The notes under the pieces are model-generated. The model saw only the letters and a list, made by a program, of their open reading frames with translations, was not told the origin of the DNA and ran no database searches. Below, piece after piece: positions 14,762 through 22,094 of a stretch of 25,655 bases of DNA (positions are counted from its first letter, which is position 1; each line of letters begins with the position of its first letter). The stretch is from GCA-003244245 sp046262495 (GTDB lineage Bacteria > Actinomycetota > Actinomycetes > Mycobacteriales > Pseudonocardiaceae): assembly GCA_046262495.1 (NCBI GenBank), contig JBHEMR010000109.1, positions 1 through 25,655 on the forward strand, given 5' to 3'. The position numbers and the translations under genes are program-made.

Positions 14762-15916
14762 TCAGCGCCCGCCTAAGGAATCCCGCAACCGGGAGAACAA
14801 ACCGCCGGCCCGTCCGTTCGCCGTGAGCTCAGCCTGTTCCTCACCCCGCAGCAGGGCTAGCTCCCGCAACAGTTCGGTCTGCCGGGGGTCCAGCCGTGTG
14901 GGGGTCACCACATCAAGGTGGACGAACAGGTCACCGCGTCCCTCGGCGCGGCCTGTGCTGCGCAGCCGCGGCATCCCACGCCCCCGCAGAGTCAGCACGG
15001 TCGCACACTGGGTGCCCGGTTCAACGCGCACCTCTTCGGTGCCATCGAGAGTCTCCAGCGCCACGGTGGTGCCCAGCGCGGCGGCGGTCATCGGCACCCG
15101 CACGGTGCAATGCAGGTCAGCGCCGTCACGGGTGAACGTCTCGTGCGGGACCTCCTGCACCTCGACGTACAGATCACCCGCGGGACCGCCACCAGGACCT
15201 ACCTCGCCTTGGCCGGCTAGCCGCACCCGCATCCCGTCGCCCACCCCGGGAGGCACCTTGGCCGTGACGGTGCGGCGGGTCCGGACCCGGCCATCCCCGC
15301 CGCATTGGCGGCAGGGGTCCGGGATGACTTCGCCGAAGCCGCGGCATACCGGGCACGGCCGCGAGGTCACCACCTGCCCAAGAAATGAACGCTGGACGTT
15401 TTGCACCTCACCGGCGCCGGCACAGGTGTCGCAGGTCTGCGGCCGGGTGCCGGGCGCGCAACCCGAACCGTTGCATTCGCTACACAGCACAGCGGTGTCC
15501 ACAGTGAGCTCGCGAGAGGCCCCGCTCGCGCACTCCTCGAGGACAAGCTGCAGCCGGATCAGCGCATCCGAACCGCTTTGTACCCGGCTCCGCGGCCCCC
15601 GCCGGCCGGCGCCGCCGGTCGCACCGAAGAAGGCATCCATGATGTCGCCGAAACCGAACCCACCGAAGGGATCACCCCCTGCGCCGCGACCAGCGCCTGA
15701 CTCCAGCGGGTCCCCGCCGAGGTCGACGATCTGACGCTTCTGCGGGTCGGTCAGTACCTCGTAGGCTGCGGTGATGGTCTGGAAACGCTGCTGCGCCTCG
15801 GCGTCGGGATTAACGTCGGGGTGCAGTTCACGCGCCAGCTTGCGATAGGCGCGTTTGATCTGTTCCGCGCTGGCGTCCCGGGGCACACCCAGGATTGCGT
15901 AGTAGTCCCTGGCCAC
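14762..15916 (-). CDS. dnaJ: Chaperone DnaJ (DnaJ2 type)
   Basis: Hsp40 co-chaperone that delivers unfolded clients to DnaK and stimulates its ATPase. The 384-residue protein has a J domain with His-Pro-Asp at 32-34, a Gly/Phe-rich linker (about 66-105), and four zinc-binding CxxCxGxG repeats with Cys at 145/148, 162/165, 188/191 and 202/205. Two C-terminal beta-sandwich substrate domains and a dimerisation tail follow. GTG 15916 has GGGAGGAC upstream. Location beside hrcA rather than dnaK-grpE marks it as the second DnaJ paralogue of actinobacteria. Confidence 0.97.
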   Translation of the reverse strand: MARDYYAILGVPRDASAEQIKRAYRKLARELHPDVNPDAEAQQRFQTITAAYEVLTDPQKRQIVDLGGDPLESGAGRGAGGDPFGGFGFGDIMDAFFGATGGAGRRGPRSRVQSGSDALIRLQLVLEECASGASRELTVDTAVLCSECNGSGCAPGTRPQTCDTCAGAGEVQNVQRSFLGQVVTSRPCPVCRGFGEVIPDPCRQCGGDGRVRTRRTVTAKVPPGVGDGMRVRLAGQGEVGPGGGPAGDLYVEVQEVPHETFTRDGADLHCTVRVPMTAAALGTTVALETLDGTEEVRVEPGTQCATVLTLRGRGMPRLRSTGRAEGRGDLFVHLDVVTPTRLDPRQTELLRELALLRGEEQAELTANGRAGGLFSRLRDSLGGR

Positions 15917-15982
15917 GCTGGCGTCCTCCCGCCGCAGCCCTCGCCGCGGTAATCGTCGTACATATCGATGAGCCCGACTCGC

Positions 15983-17005
15983 TCACCGGGTAGTCAGGAT
16001 CTCCCCCACGTACCGTGCTACCGCGCGCACCGCGGCGATGGTGCCCGGGTAGTCCATTCTGGTCGGTCCGACCACGCCCATCCCCCCGACCACCGTGCCG
16101 TGCGAGGCATAGCCGATCGAGACCAATGAGGTGCTGCGCATCTCCTCGGCTTCGTTCTCCTCACCGATCCGCACCGTTAGGGTGCCCGAGTCACGGGCGA
16201 CGGCTAGCAGCTTGAGCACGATGACCTGCTCCTCCAACGCCTCGAGTACCTGGCGTAACGAACCAGGGAAGTCGGCGGCGTTTCGGGTGAGGTTGGCGGT
16301 ACCCCCGAGCAGCAACCGCTCCTCGGGATGTTCCACCAACGTCTCGATGAGAACCGTGGAGGCCCGGGTCATCGCGTCGCGGAGCTCAACCGGCACCTGC
16401 TCGGGAAGGTCGGCCACGGCGGCGGAGGCCTCCGCCAGCCGGCGCCCGGACAGCGCCTGATTGAGCAGTGTTCGCAGCTTCGCCACCTGCTCCTCGGTGA
16501 TGACATCACCCAGGTCGAGAAGACGCTGGTCCACCCGACCAGCGTCGGTGATCAGGACCAGCATCAACCGGGCCGGGGTCACTGCGAGCACCTCGAGGTG
16601 GCGCACCGTGGACCGGCTCAGTGTGGGGTACTGGATCACCGCCACCTGCCGAGTGAGCTGGGCAAGCAACCGCACGCTGCGGCGCAACACGTCATCGAGG
16701 TCAACCGCGCCGTGCAGGAAGGTCTGCACCGCGCGACGCTCGGCCGCCGACAGCGGCTTGATCTCCGAGAGCCGGTCGACGAACAGCCGGTAACCCTTGT
16801 CGGTGGGCACCCGACCGGCGCTGGTGTGCGGCTGAGCGATGTAGCCGTCCTCTTCCAGCGCCACCATGTCGTTGCGGATGGTCGCACTTGATACCCCGAA
16901 TTGGTGGCGCTCCACCAACGATCGGGACGCCACCGGCTCATGGGTCGCCACGTAGTCGGTGACGATGGCACGCAGTACCTCGAACCGGCGGTCGTCCGCG
17001 TTCAC
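15983..17005 (-). CDS. hrcA: Heat-inducible transcription repressor HrcA
   Basis: Represses chaperonin genes by binding CIRCE operators; activity depends on GroEL. The 340-residue protein begins with the winged-helix domain (DRRFEVLRAIVTDYVATHEP, then SSATIRNDMVALEEDGYIAQ), followed by the GRVPTDKGYRLFVD linker, and ends with a GAF-like domain carrying VVGPTRMDYPGTIAAVRAVA. GTG 17005 has a strong AGGGAGGT 4 nt upstream; the frame continues upstream without another sensible start. I found no CIRCE inverted repeat (TTAGCACTC-N9-GAGTGCTAA) in its upstream region, so autoregulation by that site is not visible. Confidence 0.97.
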   Translation of the reverse strand: MNADDRRFEVLRAIVTDYVATHEPVASRSLVERHQFGVSSATIRNDMVALEEDGYIAQPHTSAGRVPTDKGYRLFVDRLSEIKPLSAAERRAVQTFLHGAVDLDDVLRRSVRLLAQLTRQVAVIQYPTLSRSTVRHLEVLAVTPARLMLVLITDAGRVDQRLLDLGDVITEEQVAKLRTLLNQALSGRRLAEASAAVADLPEQVPVELRDAMTRASTVLIETLVEHPEERLLLGGTANLTRNAADFPGSLRQVLEALEEQVIVLKLLAVARDSGTLTVRIGEENEAEEMRSTSLVSIGYASHGTVVGGMGVVGPTRMDYPGTIAAVRAVARYVGEILTTR

Positions 17006-17164
17006 GTCACCTCCCTGGTGCTTGAGTTCTGTTATCGAGCCTGGCCCTGGTAGCGGCCTCTGACCCGAGTCTAGTGCGCCCCGGGCGCAGCCGTCGGGAC
17101 CCGCCGACTCGCCCGATATCCTGTGCCCTCGCGCCGAGCGGGGGGACGGAGGTGAGCACCGGCT

Positions 17165-17470
17165 GTGATCTTCAAGGAAGTCCGGCATGGGCGCCCGTAT
17201 CCCGAGCATGGGTTCTCCATGAAGGACTGGGCACAACTCCCACCCCAGCAGGTGCGCTTGGCAGACCTGGTCACCACCGCGACGGTGGTGGAGCTGGACC
17301 GGCTGCTGTCCGAAGACCCCACCCCCTTCGGCGATCTATTCCCTCACGCGGTGCGGTGGTGCGGGGAACTGTTCTTAGAGGACGGCCTGCACCGCGCCCT
17401 ACGCGGCGCCCTCCAGCAACGCACTGCACTGCACGTCCGGATCCTCGACCTGGATCTCCTACGCAGCTGA
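17165..17470 (+). CDS. Conserved actinobacterial ~100-residue protein (Rv2375 position) with ParB-like motif
   Basis: A 101-residue soluble protein divergent from hrcA, a conserved actinobacterial arrangement. Visible: an N-terminal MIFKEVRHGRPYPEHGFS, then VRLADLVTT, DLFPHAVRWCGELFLEDGLH, RALRGALQQR and a final hydrophobic strand. The order 'valine strand, D-L, strand, (E/D)DGxHRAxA helix, strand' is that of ParB/sulfiredoxin-type N-domains, in which DGxHR binds a nucleotide; here it is ED-GLHRAL. Fold assignment is my inference and the function is unknown. GTG 17165 has GGAGGT about 11 nt upstream. It ends ahead of a strong hairpin facing hemW. Confidence 0.75.
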   Translation: MIFKEVRHGRPYPEHGFSMKDWAQLPPQQVRLADLVTTATVVELDRLLSEDPTPFGDLFPHAVRWCGELFLEDGLHRALRGALQQRTALHVRILDLDLLRS

Positions 17471-17492
17471 CCCACAGGCCCACTACCCCCGA

Positions 17493-17527
17493 TCGGCGAG
17501 TGCCGAACTTTCAGTTCGGTTAGCCGA
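17493..17527. terminator. Bidirectional hairpin between the Rv2375-like gene and hemW
   Basis: CCGAACT (17503-17509) pairs perfectly with AGTTCGG (17513-17519) around a 3-nt TTC loop. An outer TCGGC (17493-17497) pairs with GCCGA (17523-17527). It sits between two convergent stops (17470 and 17561), the expected place for a shared terminator. A short pyrimidine-rich TTAG follows, but no long U-tract. Confidence 0.65.
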
Positions 17528-17560
17528 GCCTGCCACCCGTCGAGCTCCTTGCGGGTTGCG

Positions 17561-18766
17561 TCAAGGCGCCAGCAGGGTGCGAACCACAGCGTCGGCGAGT
17601 AGGCGGCCACGGCGGGTGAGTGTCAGTCGGTCGCCTTGTACGGCGATGAGCAGACCGTCGGTGATCGCGCGATCGGCGGCCGCTCTACCCGGGGCGTCCA
17701 GCACCTCCAGCGGTAGGCCGTCGGCCAGCCGTAAGCCAAGCATCACCCGCTCGGTGTACCGCTCCTCGGGGTTGAGCATTTCCCGGCCGACCGCGGGGGA
17801 CCAACCGGCCTTCAGCGCGGCGGCGTAACGAGCTGGGTGTTTGACGTTCCACCACCGCACCCCGCCGACGTGCGAGTGCGCCCCCGGTCCGGCGCCCCAC
17901 CAGTTCCCGCCGGTCCAGTAGCCGACGTTGTGCCCGCACCGGGACTCGGCAGATCTGGCCCAGTTAGACACCTCATACCAGTGCACGCCTGCCGCAGACA
18001 GCACAGTGTCGATCTGCTCGTAGCGGTCCGCCAGCACGTCATCGTTCGGCCCTGGCAGCTCTCCGCGGGCCACCCGGCGGCCCAGCGCCGTACCAGGCTC
18101 GACAACCAGGGCGTAAGCCGATACGTGGTTGACCCCGGCGGTGAGCACCGCCTCCAGGGAGGCGGCCAGATCGTCGCCGGTCTCCCCTGGTGTGCCGTAG
18201 ATCAGATCTAGACTGACCTGCCCGATCCCGGCGGCGCGGGCCTGCGCCGCCGCGGCCACCGGCCGACCTGGGGTGTGCACCCGGTCCAGCACGGCCAGCA
18301 CGTGCGGCGCGACGCTCTGCATCCCGAGTGAGACCCGGGTGTAGCCAGCCGCGGCGATCTCGGCGAAGAACTCCGGCGAGGTGGATTCGGGGTTGGCCTC
18401 GGTGGTCACCTCGGCTCCTGGGACTAGTCCCAGCGACCCGCGGACGGCGTCGAGCACCGCGGCCAGCCCCGCGGCACCGAGCAGCGACGGCGTCCCGCCG
18501 CCGATGAACACCGTGTCAGCCGACACCGGCTCCTCGAGCACGTGCGCAGCGAGGTCCAGCTCCCGGCGCACCGCATCCAGCCAGGTGGAGGGCGAGGTGG
18601 CCACCTCTCCGGGGGTATAGGTGTTGAAGTCGCAATACCCGCATCGGGTGGCGCAGAACGGCACATGCACGTAGACGCCGAACGGCGCCTGGCTTAAGCC
18701 GCGCAGAGCCGCAGCGGGCAACGCCCCGTCAGGCGGGGCTGGGGCACCGACGGGAAGGTCAGCCAC
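17561..18766 (-). CDS. hemW: HemW-type radical SAM protein (coproporphyrinogen III oxidase-like)
   Basis: A 401-residue radical SAM protein of the HemN/HemW group. The 4Fe-4S cluster motif is Cys38-x3-Cys42-x2-Cys45 in HVPFCATRCGYCDFNTY. The SAM-binding Gly-Gly-Gly-Thr-Pro-Ser follows at about 109-114, and the C-terminal HemN domain contains HNVGYWTGGNWWGAGPGAHS. The Asn-Thr-Tyr after Cys-Asp-Phe is typical of HemW rather than true HemN, so a heme chaperone role is more likely than oxidase activity. The GTG 18766 start has a weak RBS. It is divergent from the sulfur operon leader, 66-72 bp away. Confidence 0.92.
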   Translation of the reverse strand: MADLPVGAPAPPDGALPAAALRGLSQAPFGVYVHVPFCATRCGYCDFNTYTPGEVATSPSTWLDAVRRELDLAAHVLEEPVSADTVFIGGGTPSLLGAAGLAAVLDAVRGSLGLVPGAEVTTEANPESTSPEFFAEIAAAGYTRVSLGMQSVAPHVLAVLDRVHTPGRPVAAAAQARAAGIGQVSLDLIYGTPGETGDDLAASLEAVLTAGVNHVSAYALVVEPGTALGRRVARGELPGPNDDVLADRYEQIDTVLSAAGVHWYEVSNWARSAESRCGHNVGYWTGGNWWGAGPGAHSHVGGVRWWNVKHPARYAAALKAGWSPAVGREMLNPEERYTERVMLGLRLADGLPLEVLDAPGRAAADRAITDGLLIAVQGDRLTLTRRGRLLADAVVRTLLAP

Positions 18767-18838
18767 GTGAGCAGTATCCCAACATCCGAACGTAGGTAGT
18801 CGCCGACGGCGCTAGGTGGCACTCTGGAGCACGTGGTC

Positions 18839-18919
18839 GTGCCCGGACTCCCGCTGGTGGTTCGCCGCCATGTCGATTATGTCCGGGTTTCGAGCGCGCT
18901 GTGCCGCCCGATGAGCTGA
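18839..18919 (+). CDS. Short leader peptide upstream of the sulfur operon
   Basis: A 26-codon frame: MPGLPLV, then VRRHVDYVRVSSALCRP, then Met-Ser and TGA. The Arg-Arg-His-Val-Asp ... Ser-Ser-Ala-Leu-Cys-Arg core matches the small 'putative leader peptide' class placed before sulfur and cysteine genes in many actinobacteria (recalled, not searched). GTG 18839 has GGAG at 18826-18829, 9 nt upstream; GTG 18833 is an alternative. The single Cys near the end, followed by Arg-Pro, would make ribosome stalling sensitive to cysteinyl-tRNA supply. A strong hairpin begins 16 nt after the stop, and sirA starts 109 nt after it. Mycobacterial cysteine-rich leader ORFs work by attenuation, which supports but does not prove this role. 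Confidence 0.72.
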   Translation: MPGLPLVVRRHVDYVRVSSALCRPMS

Positions 18920-18935
18920 CGCCCCGCCCGACTGT

Positions 18936-18965
18936 CCAGCCGGCGCCGGGTGCGCCGGAAGCTGG
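18936..18965 (+). promoter_or_regulatory. Hairpin between leader peptide and sirA, candidate attenuator
   Basis: CCGGCGC (18940-18946) pairs perfectly with GCGCCGG (18952-18958) around a 5-nt loop. The stem continues as CCAG (18936-18939) with CTGG (18962-18965) across a 3-nt AAG bulge. It lies between the leader stop (18919) and the sirA ribosome binding site (about 19018). No U-tract follows, so Rho-dependent or translational control is as likely as intrinsic termination. Confidence 0.55.
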
Positions 18966-19028
18966 GCTGCACGATGACCTGGTCATGGCCTCTCCCGCGC
19001 GTCGGTGCTCCTTCAACGGAGGCACCCG

Positions 19029-20711
19029 ATGTCTGCACCAGCACGTCGATCGCCAGCGACGAAGGCTCGCCGTGGGGAGGGCCAGTGGGCCCTGGGTCAT
19101 CTCGAGCCGCTCAACCCCAACGAGCGCACCAAGAAAGACGACGACGGGCTCAACGTCCGGCGCCGGATCGAGACGATCTACGCGCTGCGCGGCTTCGATT
19201 CGATCGATCCCACTGATCTGCGCGGCCGATTCCGCTGGTGGGGCCTGTACACCCAGCGCCGACCCGGCATCGACGGCGGTCGGACTGGCACGCTGGAGCC
19301 CGAGGAACTCGACGACTCCTACTTCATGATGCGCGTGCGCATCGACGGTGGCGCACTGAGCGCCGAGCAGCTGCGGGTGGTCGGTGAGATTTCCCGGCTC
19401 TACGCCCGCGACACCGCTGACATCACCGACCGGCAGAACATCCAGTACCACTGGATCCGGATTGAAGACGTGCCCGCGATCTGGGAACAGCTCGAAGCCG
19501 TCGGGCTGTCCACCACCGAGGCCTGCGGCGACTGCCCTCGCGTTGTGCTGGGCTCCCCGGTCGCCGGGATCTCCACCGACGAGATCATCGACGGTACCCC
19601 GGCGATCGACGAGATCACCCGGCGCTACATCGGCAGTCCCGAGTTCTCCAACCTGCCCCGCAAGTACAAGACCGCGATCTCCGGTCTGCAGGACGTCGCC
19701 CATGAAGTCAACGACATCTCCTTCGTTGGGGTGGTGCACCCCGAGCACGGCCCGGGTTTCGATCTCTGGGTCGGCGGCGGGCTGTCCACCAATCCGAAGA
19801 TCGCGCAGCGACTGGGCGCCTGGGTGCCCCGCGACGAGGTGCCCGAGGTCTGGGCCGCGGTGACGACGCTGTTCCGGGACTACGGCTACCGGCGGTTGCG
19901 GCACCGCGCCCGGATCAAGTTCCTCATCGCCGACTGGGGCGCGGAGCGCTTCCGCGAAATGCTGGAGTCGCAGTACCTGCACCGTAGGCTGCTCGACGGC
20001 CCCGCCCCGCAACCGCCGCCTGCGCCGATCGACCACGTCGGCGTGCACCGCCAACGCGACGGCAAGTGCTACATCGGTCTCGCTCCGATAGCCGGTCGCG
20101 TCTCGGGCACCACACTGGTCGATGTGGCCAAGGCCGCCGAGCGGGCCGGGTCCGCCCGGGTCCGGCTGACTCCCTATCAGAAGCTCGTCGTTCTCGACGT
20201 CACCGAGTCTGAAGTAGACGGTCTGGTCACTGAGCTGGACAGGCTGGGATTGCGGGCCGACGCCAGCCCGTGGCGGCGCTCGGTGATGGCCTGCACCGGC
20301 ATCGAGTTCTGCAAGCTGGCCATCGTCGAGACTAAGAACCGGGCGGTGACGCTGGTGGCCGAGCTGGAGGAGCGACTTGCCGATCTCCAGTCCACCTTGG
20401 ACTCTCCAGTCTCGGTGCACCTTAACGGCTGCCCGAACTCGTGTGCCCGGATCCAGGTCGCCGACATCGGGCTCAAGGGGCAGCTGGTCACCGACGCCGA
20501 GGGCAACCAGGTCGAGGGCTTCCAGGTGCACCTGGGCGGTGGACTGGGGTTGGACAGCGGGTTCGGCCGCAAGCTGCGCGGGCACAAGGTGACTTCTGCC
20601 GAGCTGGCCGGCTACGTCGAGCGGGTGGTCCGCGGCTATGCCGAGCAGCGTGCACCGGGTGAGCGGTTCGCACAGTGGGTAGCCCGCGCCGATGAGGGCG
20701 CATTGAGATGA
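19029..20711 (+). CDS. sirA: Ferredoxin-dependent sulfite reductase, siroheme and 4Fe-4S
   Basis: Reduces sulfite to sulfide with six electrons from ferredoxin. The 560-residue protein has two sulfite/nitrite reductase half-domains. The siroheme/4Fe-4S ligands are Cys422 and Cys428 (ACTGIEFCKL) and Cys468 and Cys472 (NGCPNSC). Tyr74 (RWWGLYTQR) and Cys166 (TEACGDCPRV) correspond to the Tyr69-Cys161 covalent crosslink pair of M. tuberculosis SirA, with the same 92-residue separation (numbering from memory). Together with context this favours sulfite over nitrite. ATG 19029 follows ACGGAGG at 8 nt. It heads an operon in which every downstream gene overlaps its neighbour. Confidence 0.96.
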   Translation: MSAPARRSPATKARRGEGQWALGHLEPLNPNERTKKDDDGLNVRRRIETIYALRGFDSIDPTDLRGRFRWWGLYTQRRPGIDGGRTGTLEPEELDDSYFMMRVRIDGGALSAEQLRVVGEISRLYARDTADITDRQNIQYHWIRIEDVPAIWEQLEAVGLSTTEACGDCPRVVLGSPVAGISTDEIIDGTPAIDEITRRYIGSPEFSNLPRKYKTAISGLQDVAHEVNDISFVGVVHPEHGPGFDLWVGGGLSTNPKIAQRLGAWVPRDEVPEVWAAVTTLFRDYGYRRLRHRARIKFLIADWGAERFREMLESQYLHRRLLDGPAPQPPPAPIDHVGVHRQRDGKCYIGLAPIAGRVSGTTLVDVAKAAERAGSARVRLTPYQKLVVLDVTESEVDGLVTELDRLGLRADASPWRRSVMACTGIEFCKLAIVETKNRAVTLVAELEERLADLQSTLDSPVSVHLNGCPNSCARIQVADIGLKGQLVTDAEGNQVEGFQVHLGGGLGLDSGFGRKLRGHKVTSAELAGYVERVVRGYAEQRAPGERFAQWVARADEGALR

Positions 20712-20872
20712 CCGAGGCAAGGGCGGTTCCGTTCTACTGCCCGTACTGTGGCGAGGAGGACCTGCGGCCCTCGGAAGAGCCGCCGACGGCGTGGCGTTGC
20801 GCGGACTGCCAGCGGGTGTTCGTCGTCCGCTTGGTGGGACTGGCGGCCCCAATTCCGGAGGTAGCGCAGTGA
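20708..20872 (+). CDS. Small zinc-ribbon protein in the sulfur operon
   Basis: A 54-residue protein with two Cys-x-x-Cys knuckles: YCPYCGEEDL (Cys11, Cys14) and RCADCQRVFVV (Cys31, Cys34). This is a minimal zinc ribbon, ending in a short hydrophobic tail. Its start overlaps the sirA stop (ATGA) and its stop overlaps the cysH start (GTGA), so it is translated in step with both. Streptomyces sulfur operons carry a comparable small hypothetical gene between sulfite reductase and cysH (recalled). Role unknown; an electron-transfer or assembly partner for sulfite or APS reductase is a guess. Overlaps and reading-frame context make it real despite its size. Confidence 0.85.
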   Translation: MTEARAVPFYCPYCGEEDLRPSEEPPTAWRCADCQRVFVVRLVGLAAPIPEVAQ

Positions 20873-21561
20873 CAGTCACCGTCGACCTGGAACAGCTTGC
20901 GCGGGGGGCTTGCCGCGAGCTGGAGGCCGCGCCCGCTGCGGAGATCCTGCGCTGGGCGGTGCAGACCTTCGGCGCTCGGTTCGCGGTGGCATCATCGATG
21001 CAGGACGCGGTACTCGTGCACCTGGTGTCGCAGGTCGCGGCGGGCGTCGATGTGCTGTTCCTGGACACCGGTTACCACTTCGCCGAGACGTTGAGCACCC
21101 GAGACGCCGTCGCCGCCGCCTACGACGTGAACTTGATCACCCTGACGCCCCGGCAGACCGTCGCCGAGCAGGACGCCACCCAAGGGCCACAGCTGCACGA
21201 CCGCGACCCAGACCGGTGCTGCCGGATGCGCAAAGTGCAACCACTGGATCGCGCGCTGGCGCACTACGACGCCTGGGCTACCGGGCTGCGCCGGGTCGAG
21301 GCGCCGAGTAGGCGCGACACGCCGGTCGTGTCCTACGACGCCGATCGGGGCAAGGTGAAGATCGCTCCGATCGTGACCTGGAGCGACGCTGACGTCGCGG
21401 ATTACATCGTCGAGCACGGCATCCTGGTGAATCCGCTACTGAGCGCCGGTTATCCGTCGATCGGCTGCATCCCGTGCACCCGAGCAGTGGCAGCCGGGCA
21501 GGACCCCCGGACCGGACGCTGGGCCGGCTTGACCAAGACCGAATGCGGGATCCACCGATGA
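20869..21561 (+). CDS. cysH: Adenylyl-sulfate (APS) reductase, 4Fe-4S type
   Basis: Reduces APS to sulfite plus AMP with thioredoxin. The 230-residue protein has the two Cys pairs that bind the 4Fe-4S cluster, Cys117-Cys118 (DRCCRMRKVQPL) and Cys200-x-x-Cys203 (IGCIPC), marking an APS rather than a PAPS reductase. The catalytic Cys226 is in the C-terminal ECGIH motif. The N-terminal SSMQDAVLVHLV loop and LDTGYHFAET are substrate-binding elements. GTG 20869 overlaps the zinc-ribbon stop; the frame extends upstream only as a shadow. Confidence 0.96.
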   Translation: MTVTVDLEQLARGACRELEAAPAAEILRWAVQTFGARFAVASSMQDAVLVHLVSQVAAGVDVLFLDTGYHFAETLSTRDAVAAAYDVNLITLTPRQTVAEQDATQGPQLHDRDPDRCCRMRKVQPLDRALAHYDAWATGLRRVEAPSRRDTPVVSYDADRGKVKIAPIVTWSDADVADYIVEHGILVNPLLSAGYPSIGCIPCTRAVAAGQDPRTGRWAGLTKTECGIHR

Positions 21562-22094
21562 GCCGGGGCGCCACCGTCTGGTTGACCGGCCTGTCCGGGG
21601 CGGGCAAGACCACGATCGCCGTCGCCGTCGCCGAGCAGTTGCGCGCCGCCGGCCGGGACGTCGAGGTGCTTGACGGCGACGAGCTCCGCCGTGGCCTGTC
21701 CGCCGGGTTGGGCTTCTCCCGGGACGACCGGAACACCCACGTCCGGCGCGTCGGGTTCGTGACCGAACTGCTCGCTCGGCACGGTGTCGTCGCCCTGGTT
21801 CCGGTCATCGCCCCGTACGCCGACACCCGCGACGAGGTGCGGGCTCACCACGACGCGCACGGCACCGGCTATCTCGAAGTTCACGTGGCCACCCCGTTGG
21901 CCGAGTGCATCCGCCGCGACGTCAAAGGTCTTTACGCCCGGGCAGCGGCCGGTGAACTGACCGAGATGACCGGCGTGGACGACCCGTACGAGGAGCCCGA
22001 CAAACCCGATCTGCGATTGAACACCACCGGCACGGACATCGCCGCCGCCGTGCGACGCGTGATGGACCTACTCACCGAGAGGGGCGTGACGTGA
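21558..22094 (+). CDS. cysC: Adenylyl-sulfate kinase
   Basis: Phosphorylates APS to PAPS using ATP. The 178-residue protein carries the P-loop GLSGAGKTT (11-19), LDGDELRRGL (about 39-47), FSRDDRNTHVRRVG (about 53-66) and the C-terminal DDPYEEPDKPDLRL substrate loop. Ala85 in VIAPYADTR replaces the Ser that is phosphorylated in E. coli CysC; I believe this is common in actinobacteria. Since CysH here is an APS reductase, CysC is not needed for reduction and more likely supplies PAPS for sulfotransferases. Start and stop overlap cysH (ATGA) and cysD (GTGA). Confidence 0.95.
   Translation: MSRGATVWLTGLSGAGKTTIAVAVAEQLRAAGRDVEVLDGDELRRGLSAGLGFSRDDRNTHVRRVGFVTELLARHGVVALVPVIAPYADTRDEVRAHHDAHGTGYLEVHVATPLAECIRRDVKGLYARAAAGELTEMTGVDDPYEEPDKPDLRLNTTGTDIAAAVRRVMDLLTERGVT

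Noticed and set aside
17068..17122. Promoter -10 candidates TAGACT (minus, for hrcA) and TATCCT (plus, for the 17165 gene)
   Set aside because: Both fit TAnnnT, but neither has a recognisable -35 at 16-18 bp, so chance occurrence is likely in this gap.
16981..17164. CIRCE operator before hrcA
   Set aside because: I looked for TTAGCACTC-N9-GAGTGCTAA and close variants on both strands and found no paired arms.
18870..18914. Alternative 14-codon ORF from ATG 18870 overlapping the leader
   Set aside because: It has no RBS and no similarity to known leaders; the frame ending at 18919 carries the RRHVD...LCR motif and a proper GGAG.
18759..21068. 769-residue minus-strand open frame antisense to sirA
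   Set aside because: It is the reverse-frame shadow of the GC-rich sirA gene; composition is low-complexity Arg/Pro/Gly/Asp and no domain is visible, while the + strand encodes an unmistakable sulfite reductase.
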